Source of the DNA: an uncultured Porphyromonadaceae bacterium
GTDB lineage: Bacteria > Bacteroidota > Bacteroidia > Bacteroidales > Barnesiellaceae_A
Assembly (NCBI GenBank): GCA_900538705.1
Contig: UPZG01000001.1
Location: forward strand, 992,001 to 1,056,000
DNA length: 64,000 nt
Direction: 5' to 3'
The position numbers were made by a program, and so were the translations under genes. Of this stretch, positions 35,213 through 44,116 are shown one piece after another. Positions within the stretch are counted from its first letter, which is position 1. Every line of letters starts with the position of its first letter. The notes beneath the pieces were generated by a model. It did no database searches, had not been told where the DNA came from, and saw only the letters and a list, made by a program, of their open reading frames with translations.

Positions 35213-36916
35213 ATGAGTCAAACGATTCTTACACCCGAGGTATTAGACCGACTGAAACAGTTGGATGATGCAGGGGAGATGTATGCAATAATAAATACGA
35301 TATTAGATTTTATAAATGACGGTATCGAAAAAGGTGATTTTACGCAAGAAGAGGCTTGCCACGACCTTGATATAGCCTTATGGATATCGTATGCCAATAA
35401 TAATCTTGACGACTACTTGCGTTATGTAAGTTCGGTAAAATGGTTGAGTGATGTAGAAGACCTTGCAGCCGGGTGTGGAGCATGGTACTATCGGTATGCC
35501 GTTTCATTGATGTATTTGGGGCGTATTGATGAGGCCTTGAAATATGCCGAGGAAGGCGTGCGGCAAGAACCCGACTATCCGTGGGGATGGCTTATACTGT
35601 CGGCTCTGAGAGCTCATCATGGCGATAAGAGTGGGGCGTTACAAGCCGTAGAGCGGGGATTGGAGTTGGTACCTGGCGACTATGAATTCTTGCAGCGCAG
35701 GCGAGAAATAGAGGCAGGATATCCCCTCGATGTGATGGAAAATCATTACATATCGCCAGATGCCGATGCCAAGTTGCATGATGTTACCAATACCGATATG
35801 GATGAAGAACGCCGAGCTAAGGCTTTGTCGGTTTCGACTATTTTATGTGATACCCTCAATTTAGAAAAGATAAAAAAGATATTACCACCGATGACATTGA
35901 GCAATGATGCCTTTTTCTGTAGTTGTACTATTCCTTTGGCAGCCCGTGACGTAAGCCTTCGTTTTATAATGAACGAAGCCGGTTTATCGAAGTTTGATGT
36001 AGAGTGGGTAGCTCGTTTACGCAGTTCGATAGACCATTTGGTAGAAGAGGCGTGCCATTGGATAGACGAAAAGTCGCGACATGAGATAAATGTGGCCGAT
36101 TTACATCTTCACTCTATCGATGTCAATATAGACCGTAGTTTTGAAATCTATTTTAAGAGAACTGACGAGCCCGATAGCGACTTGCTACAAATATACTTTA
36201 CGCCCGATTTTGAGATAAACTCGATGGAACAGGATAACTATTTTCCCGAGACTTATAGTAGGGATGAGATGCTTGTCGTAGATAGGCATATAAATAAGTA
36301 TATGGGCGTTTGTGCAGGTGTGTTTCATGAAAAAATATCGCCCGATTTGCACATAGATATTTACGTCATATCTCCCACACCACAACGAAATTACTATACG
36401 TTAGTGACGCTTGGTATGGGCGCTCATGTTATGAATCTTCCCGATGATATGCCGGAAGGAGAATGGGGAAGAGCTGAGTTGGTAATGTGTTTGCCGCCCG
36501 ATTGGAATATACAAAGTCTCGATGATAAGGACTATTGGCCTATCTATGCGTTGAAGGTGTTGTCCCGTTTGCCGGGCAACCATGATACTTTCTTAGCAAA
36601 AGGACACACCATACCTTATGGCAAGCCTCTTGCCGAGAATACACGTCTCACAGGGTATATTCTGTCTGACTTGCAAAATTTCCCTCGCGAGGCTTCTTAT
36701 GTCACTTTACCCGATGGCGATAAGGTCAATTTTTATCAGGTTATACCTATATATGATGAAGAGATGCAGTATAAACTCGAAAATGGGCATGAGGCTCTGT
36801 TCCGTCTGCTGGCAGGGGTAAGTCCCGTCGTAGACATTCACAGACCAAACACGTGCGAAGGTGTGTTGTTTACACCTTTTTTCGATAACAGTTCTGCAGT
36901 AAAATATAAGAACTGA
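35213..36916 (+). CDS. TPR and SUFU-like domain protein
   Basis: The 567-residue cytoplasmic protein has no signal peptide. Residues about 85-170 hold two to three TPR-like units (YRYAVSLMYLGRIDEALKYAEEGVRQEPDYP). The C-terminal part (from about residue 380) has YTLVTLGMGAH, ELVMCLPPDW, YGKPLAENTRLTGYIL, NFYQVIPIYDEEMQYKLENG and a final LFRLL. This is the pattern of bacterial suppressor-of-fused (SUFU) domain proteins, sometimes found as immunity proteins in toxin loci. No toxin gene is adjacent here. The middle third is not recognised. Confidence 0.75.
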   Translation: MSQTILTPEVLDRLKQLDDAGEMYAIINTILDFINDGIEKGDFTQEEACHDLDIALWISYANNNLDDYLRYVSSVKWLSDVEDLAAGCGAWYYRYAVSLMYLGRIDEALKYAEEGVRQEPDYPWGWLILSALRAHHGDKSGALQAVERGLELVPGDYEFLQRRREIEAGYPLDVMENHYISPDADAKLHDVTNTDMDEERRAKALSVSTILCDTLNLEKIKKILPPMTLSNDAFFCSCTIPLAARDVSLRFIMNEAGLSKFDVEWVARLRSSIDHLVEEACHWIDEKSRHEINVADLHLHSIDVNIDRSFEIYFKRTDEPDSDLLQIYFTPDFEINSMEQDNYFPETYSRDEMLVVDRHINKYMGVCAGVFHEKISPDLHIDIYVISPTPQRNYYTLVTLGMGAHVMNLPDDMPEGEWGRAELVMCLPPDWNIQSLDDKDYWPIYALKVLSRLPGNHDTFLAKGHTIPYGKPLAENTRLTGYILSDLQNFPREASYVTLPDGDKVNFYQVIPIYDEEMQYKLENGHEALFRLLAGVSPVVDIHRPNTCEGVLFTPFFDNSSAVKYKN

Positions 36917-36991
36917 CTATCGTAACATGAGCATAAAAAATCGTTTATAATAAAAAATGCCGCAGCTTACTGAGGCTGTCATAAATATACC

Positions 36992-36999
36992 TATTTTTG
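36992..36999 (+). promoter_or_regulatory. Bacteroidales -7 box (TATTTTTG) before the acidic protein gene
   Basis: TATTTTTG lies 23 bases before the ATG at 37022. Confidence 0.55.
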
Positions 37000-37021
37000 C
37001 AAATAGATTGTATTTGATAAT

Positions 37022-37993
37022 ATGAATAATAAAGAATACGCCGATTATGTAGTAGAGCAACTTACAGAGTTGCGCGACTTGATTATTGTGATAGAACGCG
37101 GCGGAAAAGATACTCCCGACGTGTTGTATAAACTTGCTATGGAAAAGTCGGGGCATATCACCTCATATATACAACAGTGGCGCCATGATGCTGCTCCTTG
37201 TGAAGTGAAGGTGCCAGATGGATATGAAGAATGGGTAAATGGACAAACAACCGAAGAGAGTGTTTGGGAAGAGAAGAAAGCTCAAGCAGAATTAGCCGAC
37301 AATACCGACAATGTTGCAGCACTGCCTATCGACAATATGCCGTTAGAAATAGATTTGCCCGACGAAAACTTGGAAATTCCGGAAGCTGATGCTTCTTCGT
37401 CGACAGACGAACACCTCAATGAGACAGTTAATGACATCCCGTTTATTCCGGTCGATACAGAGATGGATACCATAGAGGTTGATATGGAAGAATTCCCCGA
37501 GAATACTTCTATAGGAGAAGTTCCTCTTGTCGTTGAGGATGAAGATGAAAAAGAACAAGAATCAGATACAGAGCCCGAGTGTCTCGATGAAGCACCTCAA
37601 GTGTTGGATACCGCGAAAGACGATGTGGATATTTCTGCCGATATCTCTGATGAGGCTAACAATATAGATGAGGAGCAACAAGTATATAACATGGGTGAGC
37701 CATTTGATGATAATGAAGTCACTGCCGATACCAACATGACCGTAGGCGAAATGATGAGTGTGCGCCGGGCCAAAGAGTTGCGTCGTGCCATTAGTTTGAA
37801 CGACCGTTTCCGCTTCCGTCGTGAATTGTTTGGTAACAGCGATGTGCGTATGACCGAAACCCTGGCATTGATAGACACCATGAGCGATTATGGCGAAGCT
37901 CGCGAATACTTGCTGAACGACATGGGTTGGGATGACGAAGACCCGGTTGTGAAAGAGTTCCTGGCATTGGTAGAAAAACATTTTAAACAGTAA
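37022..37993 (+). CDS. Acidic protein, unknown function
   Basis: The 323-residue protein has three parts: an N-terminal helical region (residues 1-70), a long low-complexity linker very rich in Glu and Asp (about 75-240), and a C-terminal helical domain with RRAKELRRAISLNDRFRFRRELFGNSDVRMTETLAL and GEAREYLLNDMGWDDEDPVV. The C-terminal block recurs in Bacteroidales hypothetical proteins as far as I recall, but I know no function. No signal peptide. It precedes rsmI by 12 bases and probably shares its transcript. Confidence 0.75.
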   Translation: MNNKEYADYVVEQLTELRDLIIVIERGGKDTPDVLYKLAMEKSGHITSYIQQWRHDAAPCEVKVPDGYEEWVNGQTTEESVWEEKKAQAELADNTDNVAALPIDNMPLEIDLPDENLEIPEADASSSTDEHLNETVNDIPFIPVDTEMDTIEVDMEEFPENTSIGEVPLVVEDEDEKEQESDTEPECLDEAPQVLDTAKDDVDISADISDEANNIDEEQQVYNMGEPFDDNEVTADTNMTVGEMMSVRRAKELRRAISLNDRFRFRRELFGNSDVRMTETLALIDTMSDYGEAREYLLNDMGWDDEDPVVKEFLALVEKHFKQ

Positions 37994-38005
37994 ACAATAT
38001 AGGAG

Positions 38006-38743
38006 ATGGCCAAACTGTATCTTGTTCCCACACCGGTAGGAAACCTCGAGGATATGACACTTCGTGCATTACGCGTGTTACGCGAAGTCGATTGTATTCT
38101 TGCTGAGGATACTCGTACAAGTAGCATCTTACTCAAACATTACGATATACAGGCACGGTTGCAGTCGCACCATAAGTTTAATGAACATGAAACTGTCGAT
38201 GCCATTGTAAAGCGTTTGCAGGCAGGAGAGACTATTGCACTTATTACCGATGCCGGTACACCAGCCATTTCCGATCCAGGTTTCTTACTGGTACGAGCTT
38301 GCTGTCGTGCCGGTGTCGAGGTCGAGTGTTTGCCCGGAGCTACAGCATTTGTACCGGCCTTAGTCATGTCGGGCTTGCCCAACGATCGCTTTTGCTTTGA
38401 GGGCTTTTTGCCGCAGAAAAAAGGCCGTGCTACACGCCTCGAAGCACTTGCCGGAGAGGAGCGTACTATGGTGTTTTATGAGTCGCCCTATCGGTTAGTG
38501 AAAACTCTCAAACAGTTTGCTGAGGTATTTGGCGAAGAGCGTCAGGCTGCAGTCTGCCGCGAAATTTCAAAAGTACATGCTGAGACACGACGAGGTACTC
38601 TTGCCGAACTTACGCTGTATTATAGTCAGAACGAACCGAAAGGTGAGATTGTCATTTTGGTAGAAGGCTTACCTGAGCAGCCTCGTACTAAAAAAGACAA
38701 GTATGCCGAGCTGAAAGAAAAAACGAGTTTAACCAATAAATAA
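38006..38743 (+). CDS. rsmI: 16S rRNA 2'-O-ribose C1402 methyltransferase RsmI
   Basis: The 245-residue protein begins MAKLYLVPTPVGNLEDMTLRAL and has ILAEDTRTSSILLKHY, LITDAGTPAISDPGFLLV and GATAFVPALVMSGLP, the tetrapyrrole-methylase-fold motifs diagnostic of RsmI. It methylates the ribose of C1402 in 16S rRNA. The stop codon overlaps the first ATG of the next frame by one base. Confidence 0.95.
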   Translation: MAKLYLVPTPVGNLEDMTLRALRVLREVDCILAEDTRTSSILLKHYDIQARLQSHHKFNEHETVDAIVKRLQAGETIALITDAGTPAISDPGFLLVRACCRAGVEVECLPGATAFVPALVMSGLPNDRFCFEGFLPQKKGRATRLEALAGEERTMVFYESPYRLVKTLKQFAEVFGEERQAAVCREISKVHAETRRGTLAELTLYYSQNEPKGEIVILVEGLPEQPRTKKDKYAELKEKTSLTNK

Positions 38744-38751
38744 TGACGAGT

Positions 38752-39636
38752 ATGAAAAAACTTCAGTTATTAACCCTGTCTGCAGGGATTTTGTTTTTAG
38801 GGGCATGTACGCATAATGCCAATTCACCCGAGATGATTGCACTGCAACAAACCAACGATTCGTTGCTACAGGCCAATGCCGAGATGCGTAACGGCTATGA
38901 AGAGATGATCAGCTTTATTGCCGACATTGAGACAGACATGCAAAGCATCAAGCAAGCCGAGAATTTCGTCATACAACAACAAAACGAAACTGGCGAGATG
39001 ACACTGTCTACTCAGGAGCGTGTAAAACGCGATATAGAACTTATATCCAATACGCTGCAACGCAATAAAGAGCGTATTGCCGAGCTTGAGCAACGTCTTC
39101 GGAATAGTAATTCAAACTCAGCCGCTCTTAAAAAAGCCATTGATAACCTCAACGCTCAGATAGCCGAAAAAGACTCAATGATAGTAGGTTTGCAGTCGGC
39201 TCTTGCTGCTCGCGATATACGTATTGCCGAACTTGATGCTGCTGTAGATACGCTCAAAGGCCAAGTTACCGACCTTTCACGCATACAAAACGAGCAAAGT
39301 GCTATTATAGCTTCGCAAGATATGGCTCTTAACGAAGTGCGTTATGTGTATGCCAACAGTAATCAGTTGCGCGAGCATAACATTATATCGGGCGGCGGAC
39401 TGTTTAGCAAAACAAAGGTCATGGAGGGTGACTTTGATGTGAATTTCTTTACTACGGCCGATCAACGTACCTTGACAACGATTTTCCTCGAGAGCAAGAA
39501 GGCCAAGATTCTTACAAAGCATCCACAAGGTTCATATGAGCTTGTAAAGGATGCCGAAGGCTTCTATACACTCAATATTACCAATGTAGGTAATTTTTGG
39601 AGCTTGTCACGCTATTTGGTCGTAGAGATAGACTAA
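38752..39636 (+). CDS. Coiled-coil lipoprotein
   Basis: The protein is 294 residues from ATG 38752 (an in-frame ATG at 38743 overlaps the rsmI stop). The signal ends LFLGAC. Residues about 25-190 form a long heptad-rich coiled coil (for example RVKRDIELISNTLQRNKERIAELEQRL). The C-terminal 90 residues form a compact domain with IISGGGLFSKTKVMEGDFDVNFF and an NFWSLSRYLVVEID end, which recurs in Bacteroidales lipoproteins of unknown function. It is the last gene of the core block before the accessory island and is followed by a hairpin. Confidence 0.8.
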   Translation: MKKLQLLTLSAGILFLGACTHNANSPEMIALQQTNDSLLQANAEMRNGYEEMISFIADIETDMQSIKQAENFVIQQQNETGEMTLSTQERVKRDIELISNTLQRNKERIAELEQRLRNSNSNSAALKKAIDNLNAQIAEKDSMIVGLQSALAARDIRIAELDAAVDTLKGQVTDLSRIQNEQSAIIASQDMALNEVRYVYANSNQLREHNIISGGGLFSKTKVMEGDFDVNFFTTADQRTLTTIFLESKKAKILTKHPQGSYELVKDAEGFYTLNITNVGNFWSLSRYLVVEID

Positions 39637-39772
39637 ACTTGCCGGATATAAACCGTTATAGCCAGAATGCTGTCAGAGTGAAGGCATAGCGGTATCACTA
39701 AGTCGTTCGTATCTCTTTCGACTGCAAAATAATAGTATCTACTAAAAAGAGAGAATAGTAATAATTTATAAT

Positions 39773-39808
39773 GGGGCTGTGGCTGAATGATACACTCGCC
39801 ACAGCCCC
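39773..39808. terminator. Hairpin terminator after the coiled-coil lipoprotein gene
   Basis: GGGGCTGTGGC pairs perfectly with GCCACAGCCCC across a 14-base loop, 137 bases after the stop. The tail is only weakly T-rich (TGTTGTGTG). The rest of the gap up to 40136 has no gene I can support. Confidence 0.65.
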
Positions 39809-40136
39809 TGTTGTGTGTAAGACCGAGCAATACTATATTATGTGCTGTGAAATATTGCATATTCGGCCACATATACACGATAGTTTTACGATATGTCTTT
39901 CCGGTAGGATAGGGCATATATTCGTGTAAATAATCTTTGTGCTCATCATGTACTTTATACAAATGCATGACATAGACAAATAAAAATCATTTTGGAGATT
40001 GCTGCAATAACTAACAATAGGTGCAGGGAGGATATTGCTATTGGTATAGACACATTGAAAGCTCAGGTTGCATATTATCTGGAGATGGATATTAAGTGTA
40101 TTAATGATATATATTAAGGTTATAAAAGGATAGATT

Positions 40137-40616
40137 ATGAGAGCAAAATCAGAAGGTTTGCATATGCAGTTTCGATATTCGGGTGAGAGGTTTCGCCAAT
40201 ATCTGCAACGTAATAAAATATCATATAAGGAAGCAGCAAGAATTTTAAGTATAGACAAAAATACGGTCGGGAAAGCGGCCAGAGGTGGAAACCTGAAAGT
40301 GGATATTCTCTTACACATCTGCAATGTGTTTCAGATGGATGTAACAGATTTCTTCATCTGCGTAATAACGGACAAAGACGGCCTAGCAAAAAACTATTAT
40401 ATTAGTTCTAAGCTGATAAAAAAGAAAACTGAATGCGTCTTAGAGGATGAGTATAATTGTGAAAAATCTAAAAATTACGATATTTCAGACCATCCTTTGA
40501 ATGAAATGATCGAAGAATTAGGCAATGCACTCTCTTCTTTGGAAAAGGTATTCAAAGAGTGCTGCGAGAAGATAGAGGCGGTGCATAAGAAGTCGGCGCC
40601 TGATGAAGAGCTATAA
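40137..40616 (+). CDS. XRE-like helix-turn-helix protein
   Basis: The 159-residue protein starts at ATG 40137 and carries a Cro/CI-type helix-turn-helix at residues about 14-75: FRQYLQRNKISYKEAARILSIDKNTVGKAARGGNLKVDILLHICNVFQMDVTDFF. The second half has no known domain and ends in a helix rich in Glu and Lys. It overlaps the end of the convergent beta-propeller gene by six bases. Composition is more AT-rich than the core genes, as expected for the accessory island. It may regulate its convergent neighbour or be an island remnant. Confidence 0.75.
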   Translation: MRAKSEGLHMQFRYSGERFRQYLQRNKISYKEAARILSIDKNTVGKAARGGNLKVDILLHICNVFQMDVTDFFICVITDKDGLAKNYYISSKLIKKKTECVLEDEYNCEKSKNYDISDHPLNEMIEELGNALSSLEKVFKECCEKIEAVHKKSAPDEEL

Positions 40617-41381
40617 TAGTGAATCTCCTTTTGTGGATTGTGTGTAACTTTTTTTTAGATAATGATGAAGCGGTTTTAAAATAGATCCTGATTTATGATT
40701 ATGAAAATTCGTTAGTTTAAGATTTCTAACAACTACGACTCCATCTTCACCAATAGCAAGAAGTCTTTTTTCATCTTGGGAAAAGGCGGCAGCAGCTACA
40801 CTATGCATTCTTGAAGATGGAGCTGCACCTCTTAATCCCACTCCAAAATCATTGAAAGATTCTAATGCACACTGTAGGTTATCTACGGAATAAATGTATA
40901 TATTACTTGAGGGTTGATGTCCCCATGAACCCATAGGACAAGACTTATAACTTATATAACGTTGATCTGAAAATGCAATATGTTTTCCTGATGGGCTGAA
41001 GCATAGTAAACTTTTTCCATATATTTTCTCTACGCTCTTATAATTAGAAGAAGCCTTGATAATGTATACATTAGAATGGCTATCATAAAAGGCAACATCC
41101 CCTAATCTACTAAATAATGTCATCCAAACAGCATGTATTTGTTTCTCTTTGTCCATCCGGCAAATGACATTCTTTTTTACTAAATCGTAAATCTCAAAGA
41201 TGCCTTCTTCGCTATGTCTGAATTCATCAGAACGCAATTTAGCTCCAAATGCTACATAACGAGAGTCGTATGAAAATGAGACATAGTTTAAAAACCATAC
41301 ATTTCTACCAATCAAAACTCGTTGAATTCGAGTATCTTGTTTACTGTAATATGCTAGATAGTCATGCTTCTCGATAAACAA
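40611..41381 (-). CDS. Beta-propeller-like protein, C-terminal part of a split gene
   Basis: The frame begins at a TTG codon (41379-41381) and has no ATG near its start, so it is unlikely to be expressed on its own. It has WD40/Kelch-like repeats (NYVSFSYDSRYVAFGAKLRS, LLCFSPSGKHIAFSDQRYI, AAAFSQDEKRLLAIGEDGVVVVRNL) with the phi-S-x-D/S-x-x-x-phi-A pattern of beta-propellers. Read together with the 41354-42391 frame it makes one protein of about 600 residues if one base is added to the T5 run at 41413-41417. See the neighbouring entry. Confidence 0.65.
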   Translation of the reverse strand: MFIEKHDYLAYYSKQDTRIQRVLIGRNVWFLNYVSFSYDSRYVAFGAKLRSDEFRHSEEGIFEIYDLVKKNVICRMDKEKQIHAVWMTLFSRLGDVAFYDSHSNVYIIKASSNYKSVEKIYGKSLLCFSPSGKHIAFSDQRYISYKSCPMGSWGHQPSSNIYIYSVDNLQCALESFNDFGVGLRGAAPSSRMHSVAAAAFSQDEKRLLAIGEDGVVVVRNLKLTNFHNHKSGSILKPLHHYLKKSYTQSTKGDSLL

Positions 41382-42391
41382 GCTAGTAAAATCTTGTTTT
41401 CTAACAATGATCTTTTTATTGTGTTTTCGATGTATTCATTAAGTTTTGCTTCATTATTAAATACATTTATATTGGACTCACGTAAAAGAGATTCTACATC
41501 TTTTTTCCTTGAAAAGTATAGTTTTTTACGTTTACCAATTATAATTGATTTTTCTTTATCAGTAGAATTCCATTTGAAATCAAATACTTTACACAAGAAC
41601 AAGTATTCATCATTTTTGAGATTTTTACCTGTCAGTCTATTATAATAAATGGTATCAATTTTTGATTTTGCACTCCAAAGATTGTCTGGGCTAATATATT
41701 CAATGTTGGATATTTTATTAGGGTTTATAATGGATAAAGATATTGGGTCTCGCCAAACAGGTTTTTGGGAGCTCGTTTTGTTGAAAAAAATTTCTGGCTT
41801 ATAACCATTGTATGCATCTTTCCTAAATGATGCTATGCCTTGTATATCAAAGGATTCAGATAGGAATGATTCCAACCCGAATGATGATAGATACTCATCA
41901 TTATCTTTAAGGACAATTGTTTTTCCATCGCTTGTAAAATAAGCGTTCTTATACTTAGTCGAATTATATAACTCTTTTAAGATGGTCTGGTATCTTCCTT
42001 TCTCATAAAAATGTATCTCATTTTTATATTTTGTGATGTATCTGTTCTTTGAAAAAGAGAAAGCTAACAATTCTCCCTCTTTTCTATTTATGGAAAATTC
42101 CTCTTGTTCTTTGTATTTAACTTGGTTATCTCTATAAAATCTATTTGCATCAATTTCTATAGGATATTTATTATTTAGAGTGGTTATAAAATAATGTTTT
42201 GTTGATTTAAAATATCTTTTATATATGCTATATGTGTTTAGTATATACCATACTTTGATTTTTCCGTTTTTCTCACTTACTTTTTCGATTGAGATTATGT
42301 TGAATGAATGTGAAATATCTGGATATTTTTCAATAATATCACAGGATTCTTTGCAAAAAGCTTCAACTTGTTCTTCATAATTATATTCCAA
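41354..42391 (-). CDS. Beta-propeller-like protein, N-terminal part of a split gene
   Basis: The 345-residue frame starts with ATG at 42391 and continues to a TAG at 41354. Beta-propeller-like strands begin near residue 107 (LLAFSFSKNRYITKYKNEIHFYEKG), with more at about 145-165 (KNAYFTSDGKTIVLKDNDEYL). Its last 20 residues look like out-of-frame translation. The next frame continues smoothly with KKIIVRKQDFTSLFIEKHDYL if one A is added to the AAAAA run on the minus strand. The likely real product is a single protein with an N-terminal helical region and a WD40-like propeller. A sequencing error or a recent inactivating deletion are both possible. Confidence 0.65.
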   Translation of the reverse strand: MEYNYEEQVEAFCKESCDIIEKYPDISHSFNIISIEKVSEKNGKIKVWYILNTYSIYKRYFKSTKHYFITTLNNKYPIEIDANRFYRDNQVKYKEQEEFSINRKEGELLAFSFSKNRYITKYKNEIHFYEKGRYQTILKELYNSTKYKNAYFTSDGKTIVLKDNDEYLSSFGLESFLSESFDIQGIASFRKDAYNGYKPEIFFNKTSSQKPVWRDPISLSIINPNKISNIEYISPDNLWSAKSKIDTIYYNRLTGKNLKNDEYLFLCKVFDFKWNSTDKEKSIIIGKRKKLYFSRKKDVESLLRESNINVFNNEAKLNEYIENTIKRSLLENKILLACLSRSMTI

Positions 42392-42590
42392 CTCTTGTCC
42401 TAATATATCTATAACCTTGTAATTTCCGACGCATCATCATATTCTCATTGATTATCAATGGTTTATAACTTAAAAGGTAGACTACTCAAAAATTTACTTG
42501 TTTTTTTGCGAAAAATCTAAGATTTAACGTTTTTTTTCATCGACTCTCTCCGAACAGAGGGAAAAGAGGCAAAAATAGCCATTTTGAGCC

Positions 42591-42628
42591 CCGACAGACC
42601 CTGTCTGCAAAGATAGAGCATGTCGGGG
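42591..42628. repeat. Inverted repeat, possible terminator
   Basis: CCCCGACA and TGTCGGGG pair across a 22-base loop, followed by TTTATTT on the plus strand. It lies in a 590-base region between the split propeller gene and the AAA ATPase. I see no gene in that region; the ORF at 42691-42873 is not supported by composition or homology. Confidence 0.35.
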
Positions 42629-42829
42629 TTTATTTCGCCAAAACGGGCTGTAAAATCGAGGATGGATTCACAGATATTTTCGGATTTCAAGTGATGTATT
42701 TGGAGCTTGATTGGAGTGGCCGTTGGGGACGGTCCTTCATATCCGGATTGCTTATAAGATTTGCAGCCAAAAGAAAAATGGCTGAACCCATTTTCATGGC
42801 GCCGCCATCTCTTTTCTTCCCTTATTTTG

Positions 42830-42876
42830 ACTTTACTTTAATGAACGTATATATGAATACGAGGATAAAGTAAAGT
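42830..42876. repeat. AT-rich inverted repeat upstream of the AAA ATPase
   Basis: ACTTTACTTTA (42830-42840) and its exact complement TAAAGTAAAGT (42866-42876) flank a 25-base spacer. The spacing and position, about 105 bases before the ATPase start, fit either an operator for a dimeric regulator or the edge of an inserted segment. Confidence 0.4.
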
Positions 42877-42884
42877 TGCTTTTC

Positions 42885-42904
42885 ATTTGGATGTAAATTA
42901 TTTA
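42885..42904 (+). repeat. Left copy of a 20-base direct repeat flanking the ATPase/methyltransferase segment
   Basis: ATTTGGATGTAAATTATTTA here and ATTTGGATGTAGATTATTCA at 50490-50509 match at 18 of 20 bases in the same orientation. They lie 7.6 kb apart on either side of the AAA ATPase and the five-gene cassette. Confidence 0.45.
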
Positions 42905-42980
42905 GTGAATCCTTTGGCTGTTTTATATTTTATTGCGATATTCGCGTTACGATGATCGCGTAATGATTAGATGGAATAAA

Positions 42981-44105
42981 ATGAAGCCGAACAATCCTTT
43001 CCTGATAGCGGGCTACCACGGCCCTGAATTCTTTTGCGACCGTGAGACGGAAACATCCGCGATTCTCGATGCGCTCCACAATGGGCGCAATGTAACGCTG
43101 ATTGCTCCTCGTCGTATGGGCAAGACCGGTCTGATTCGTCATGCCTTTTATCGCCTAAAAGAGCAGGAGCCGGATATTGTCATCTTTTATATGGATATTT
43201 ACTCCACGCAGTCAATGGGTGATTTCGTGCGGTTGTTTGCCAATACGGTGTTGGGTAAACTGGATACCGCGCCTCAGAAAGCATTAAACCGCATCGGACA
43301 ATTTATTCGCAGTTGTCGTCCGGTATTCACTATTGATGAGCTAACTGGCATCCCCAAAGTGACGATCGACGTAGCTCCCCAAGAGGAGGAGGGTACGTTG
43401 AAAGAAATATTCGATTATCTGGGCTCTTCTGAGAAACGATGCTATATTGCAATCGACGAGTTTCAGCAAATCGCCGAATATCCGGGAAAGGGTATCGAGG
43501 CTCTGTTGCGCTCCTATATCCAGTTCTTGCCTAATGTAAACTTTATTTTTGCGGGCAGCAAGCAACATCTGATGCAGGAGATGTTCACGTCGTCGAAAAG
43601 ACCGTTCTATCAGAGTACGCAACTGCTGACTATTGGCTCCATTGATCGAGAGGCGTATGCCTGTTTCGCTGCTGCGCACTTTGCTAAACATGGCGTGCAG
43701 TTTCCCCGTGAGGTTTTCGATGTGATTTACGATAAATTTGATGGACATACTTGGTATATCCAGTGCCTTCTCAATCGCTTGTACGGCTATAATCGGGATG
43801 TGGATACGGGGTTGGTGGCGTATGCTACGGAACAGATCGTTTCCGAACAAAGCTATTCGTATGCAGATCTGCTGAAAGCTTATTCGGCCGGTCATGTGCG
43901 CCTATTGAAAGCTATCGCCCGCGAAGGGTGCGTCAAGGAGGTGCTGGCGGGAGACTTTATCAGCCGACATCGGCTTCGTGCAGCAAGCAGTGTCAGTGCT
44001 TCGTTGAAGAAATTGCTCGACAACGAACTGGTTTATCAGACACCTTGCGGGTATATTATTTACGACCGCTTTATGAGCGAGTGGTTGCGGCAGCAGCAGT
44101 TTTAA
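42981..44105 (+). CDS. AAA family ATPase of the archaeal-ATPase-like group
   Basis: The protein is 374 residues from ATG 42981 (MKPNNPFLIAGYHGPEFFCDRETET), the start typical of this Bacteroidota family; the frame is open to 42933. It has a Walker A-like APRRMGKTGL (residues about 42-51), a Walker B CYIAIDEFQQI and a C-terminal winged-helix region after LLKAIAREG. Such proteins resemble archaeal ATPases and STAND-like NTPases and are usually solitary; their role is unknown. The gene is clearly richer in GC than the methyltransferase gene that follows 11 bases later. Confidence 0.82.
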   Translation: MKPNNPFLIAGYHGPEFFCDRETETSAILDALHNGRNVTLIAPRRMGKTGLIRHAFYRLKEQEPDIVIFYMDIYSTQSMGDFVRLFANTVLGKLDTAPQKALNRIGQFIRSCRPVFTIDELTGIPKVTIDVAPQEEEGTLKEIFDYLGSSEKRCYIAIDEFQQIAEYPGKGIEALLRSYIQFLPNVNFIFAGSKQHLMQEMFTSSKRPFYQSTQLLTIGSIDREAYACFAAAHFAKHGVQFPREVFDVIYDKFDGHTWYIQCLLNRLYGYNRDVDTGLVAYATEQIVSEQSYSYADLLKAYSAGHVRLLKAIAREGCVKEVLAGDFISRHRLRAASSVSASLKKLLDNELVYQTPCGYIIYDRFMSEWLRQQQF

Positions 44106-44116
44106 TAAGGAATGAT

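Noticed and set aside
41379..41381. The 40611-41381 frame as a separate, independently started gene
   Set aside because: It begins at TTG with no nearby ATG and joins smoothly to the preceding frame after a one-base correction.
42691..42873. A 60-codon plus-strand ORF in the gap before the AAA ATPase
   Set aside because: No promoter, no homology and a composition typical of noncoding sequence.
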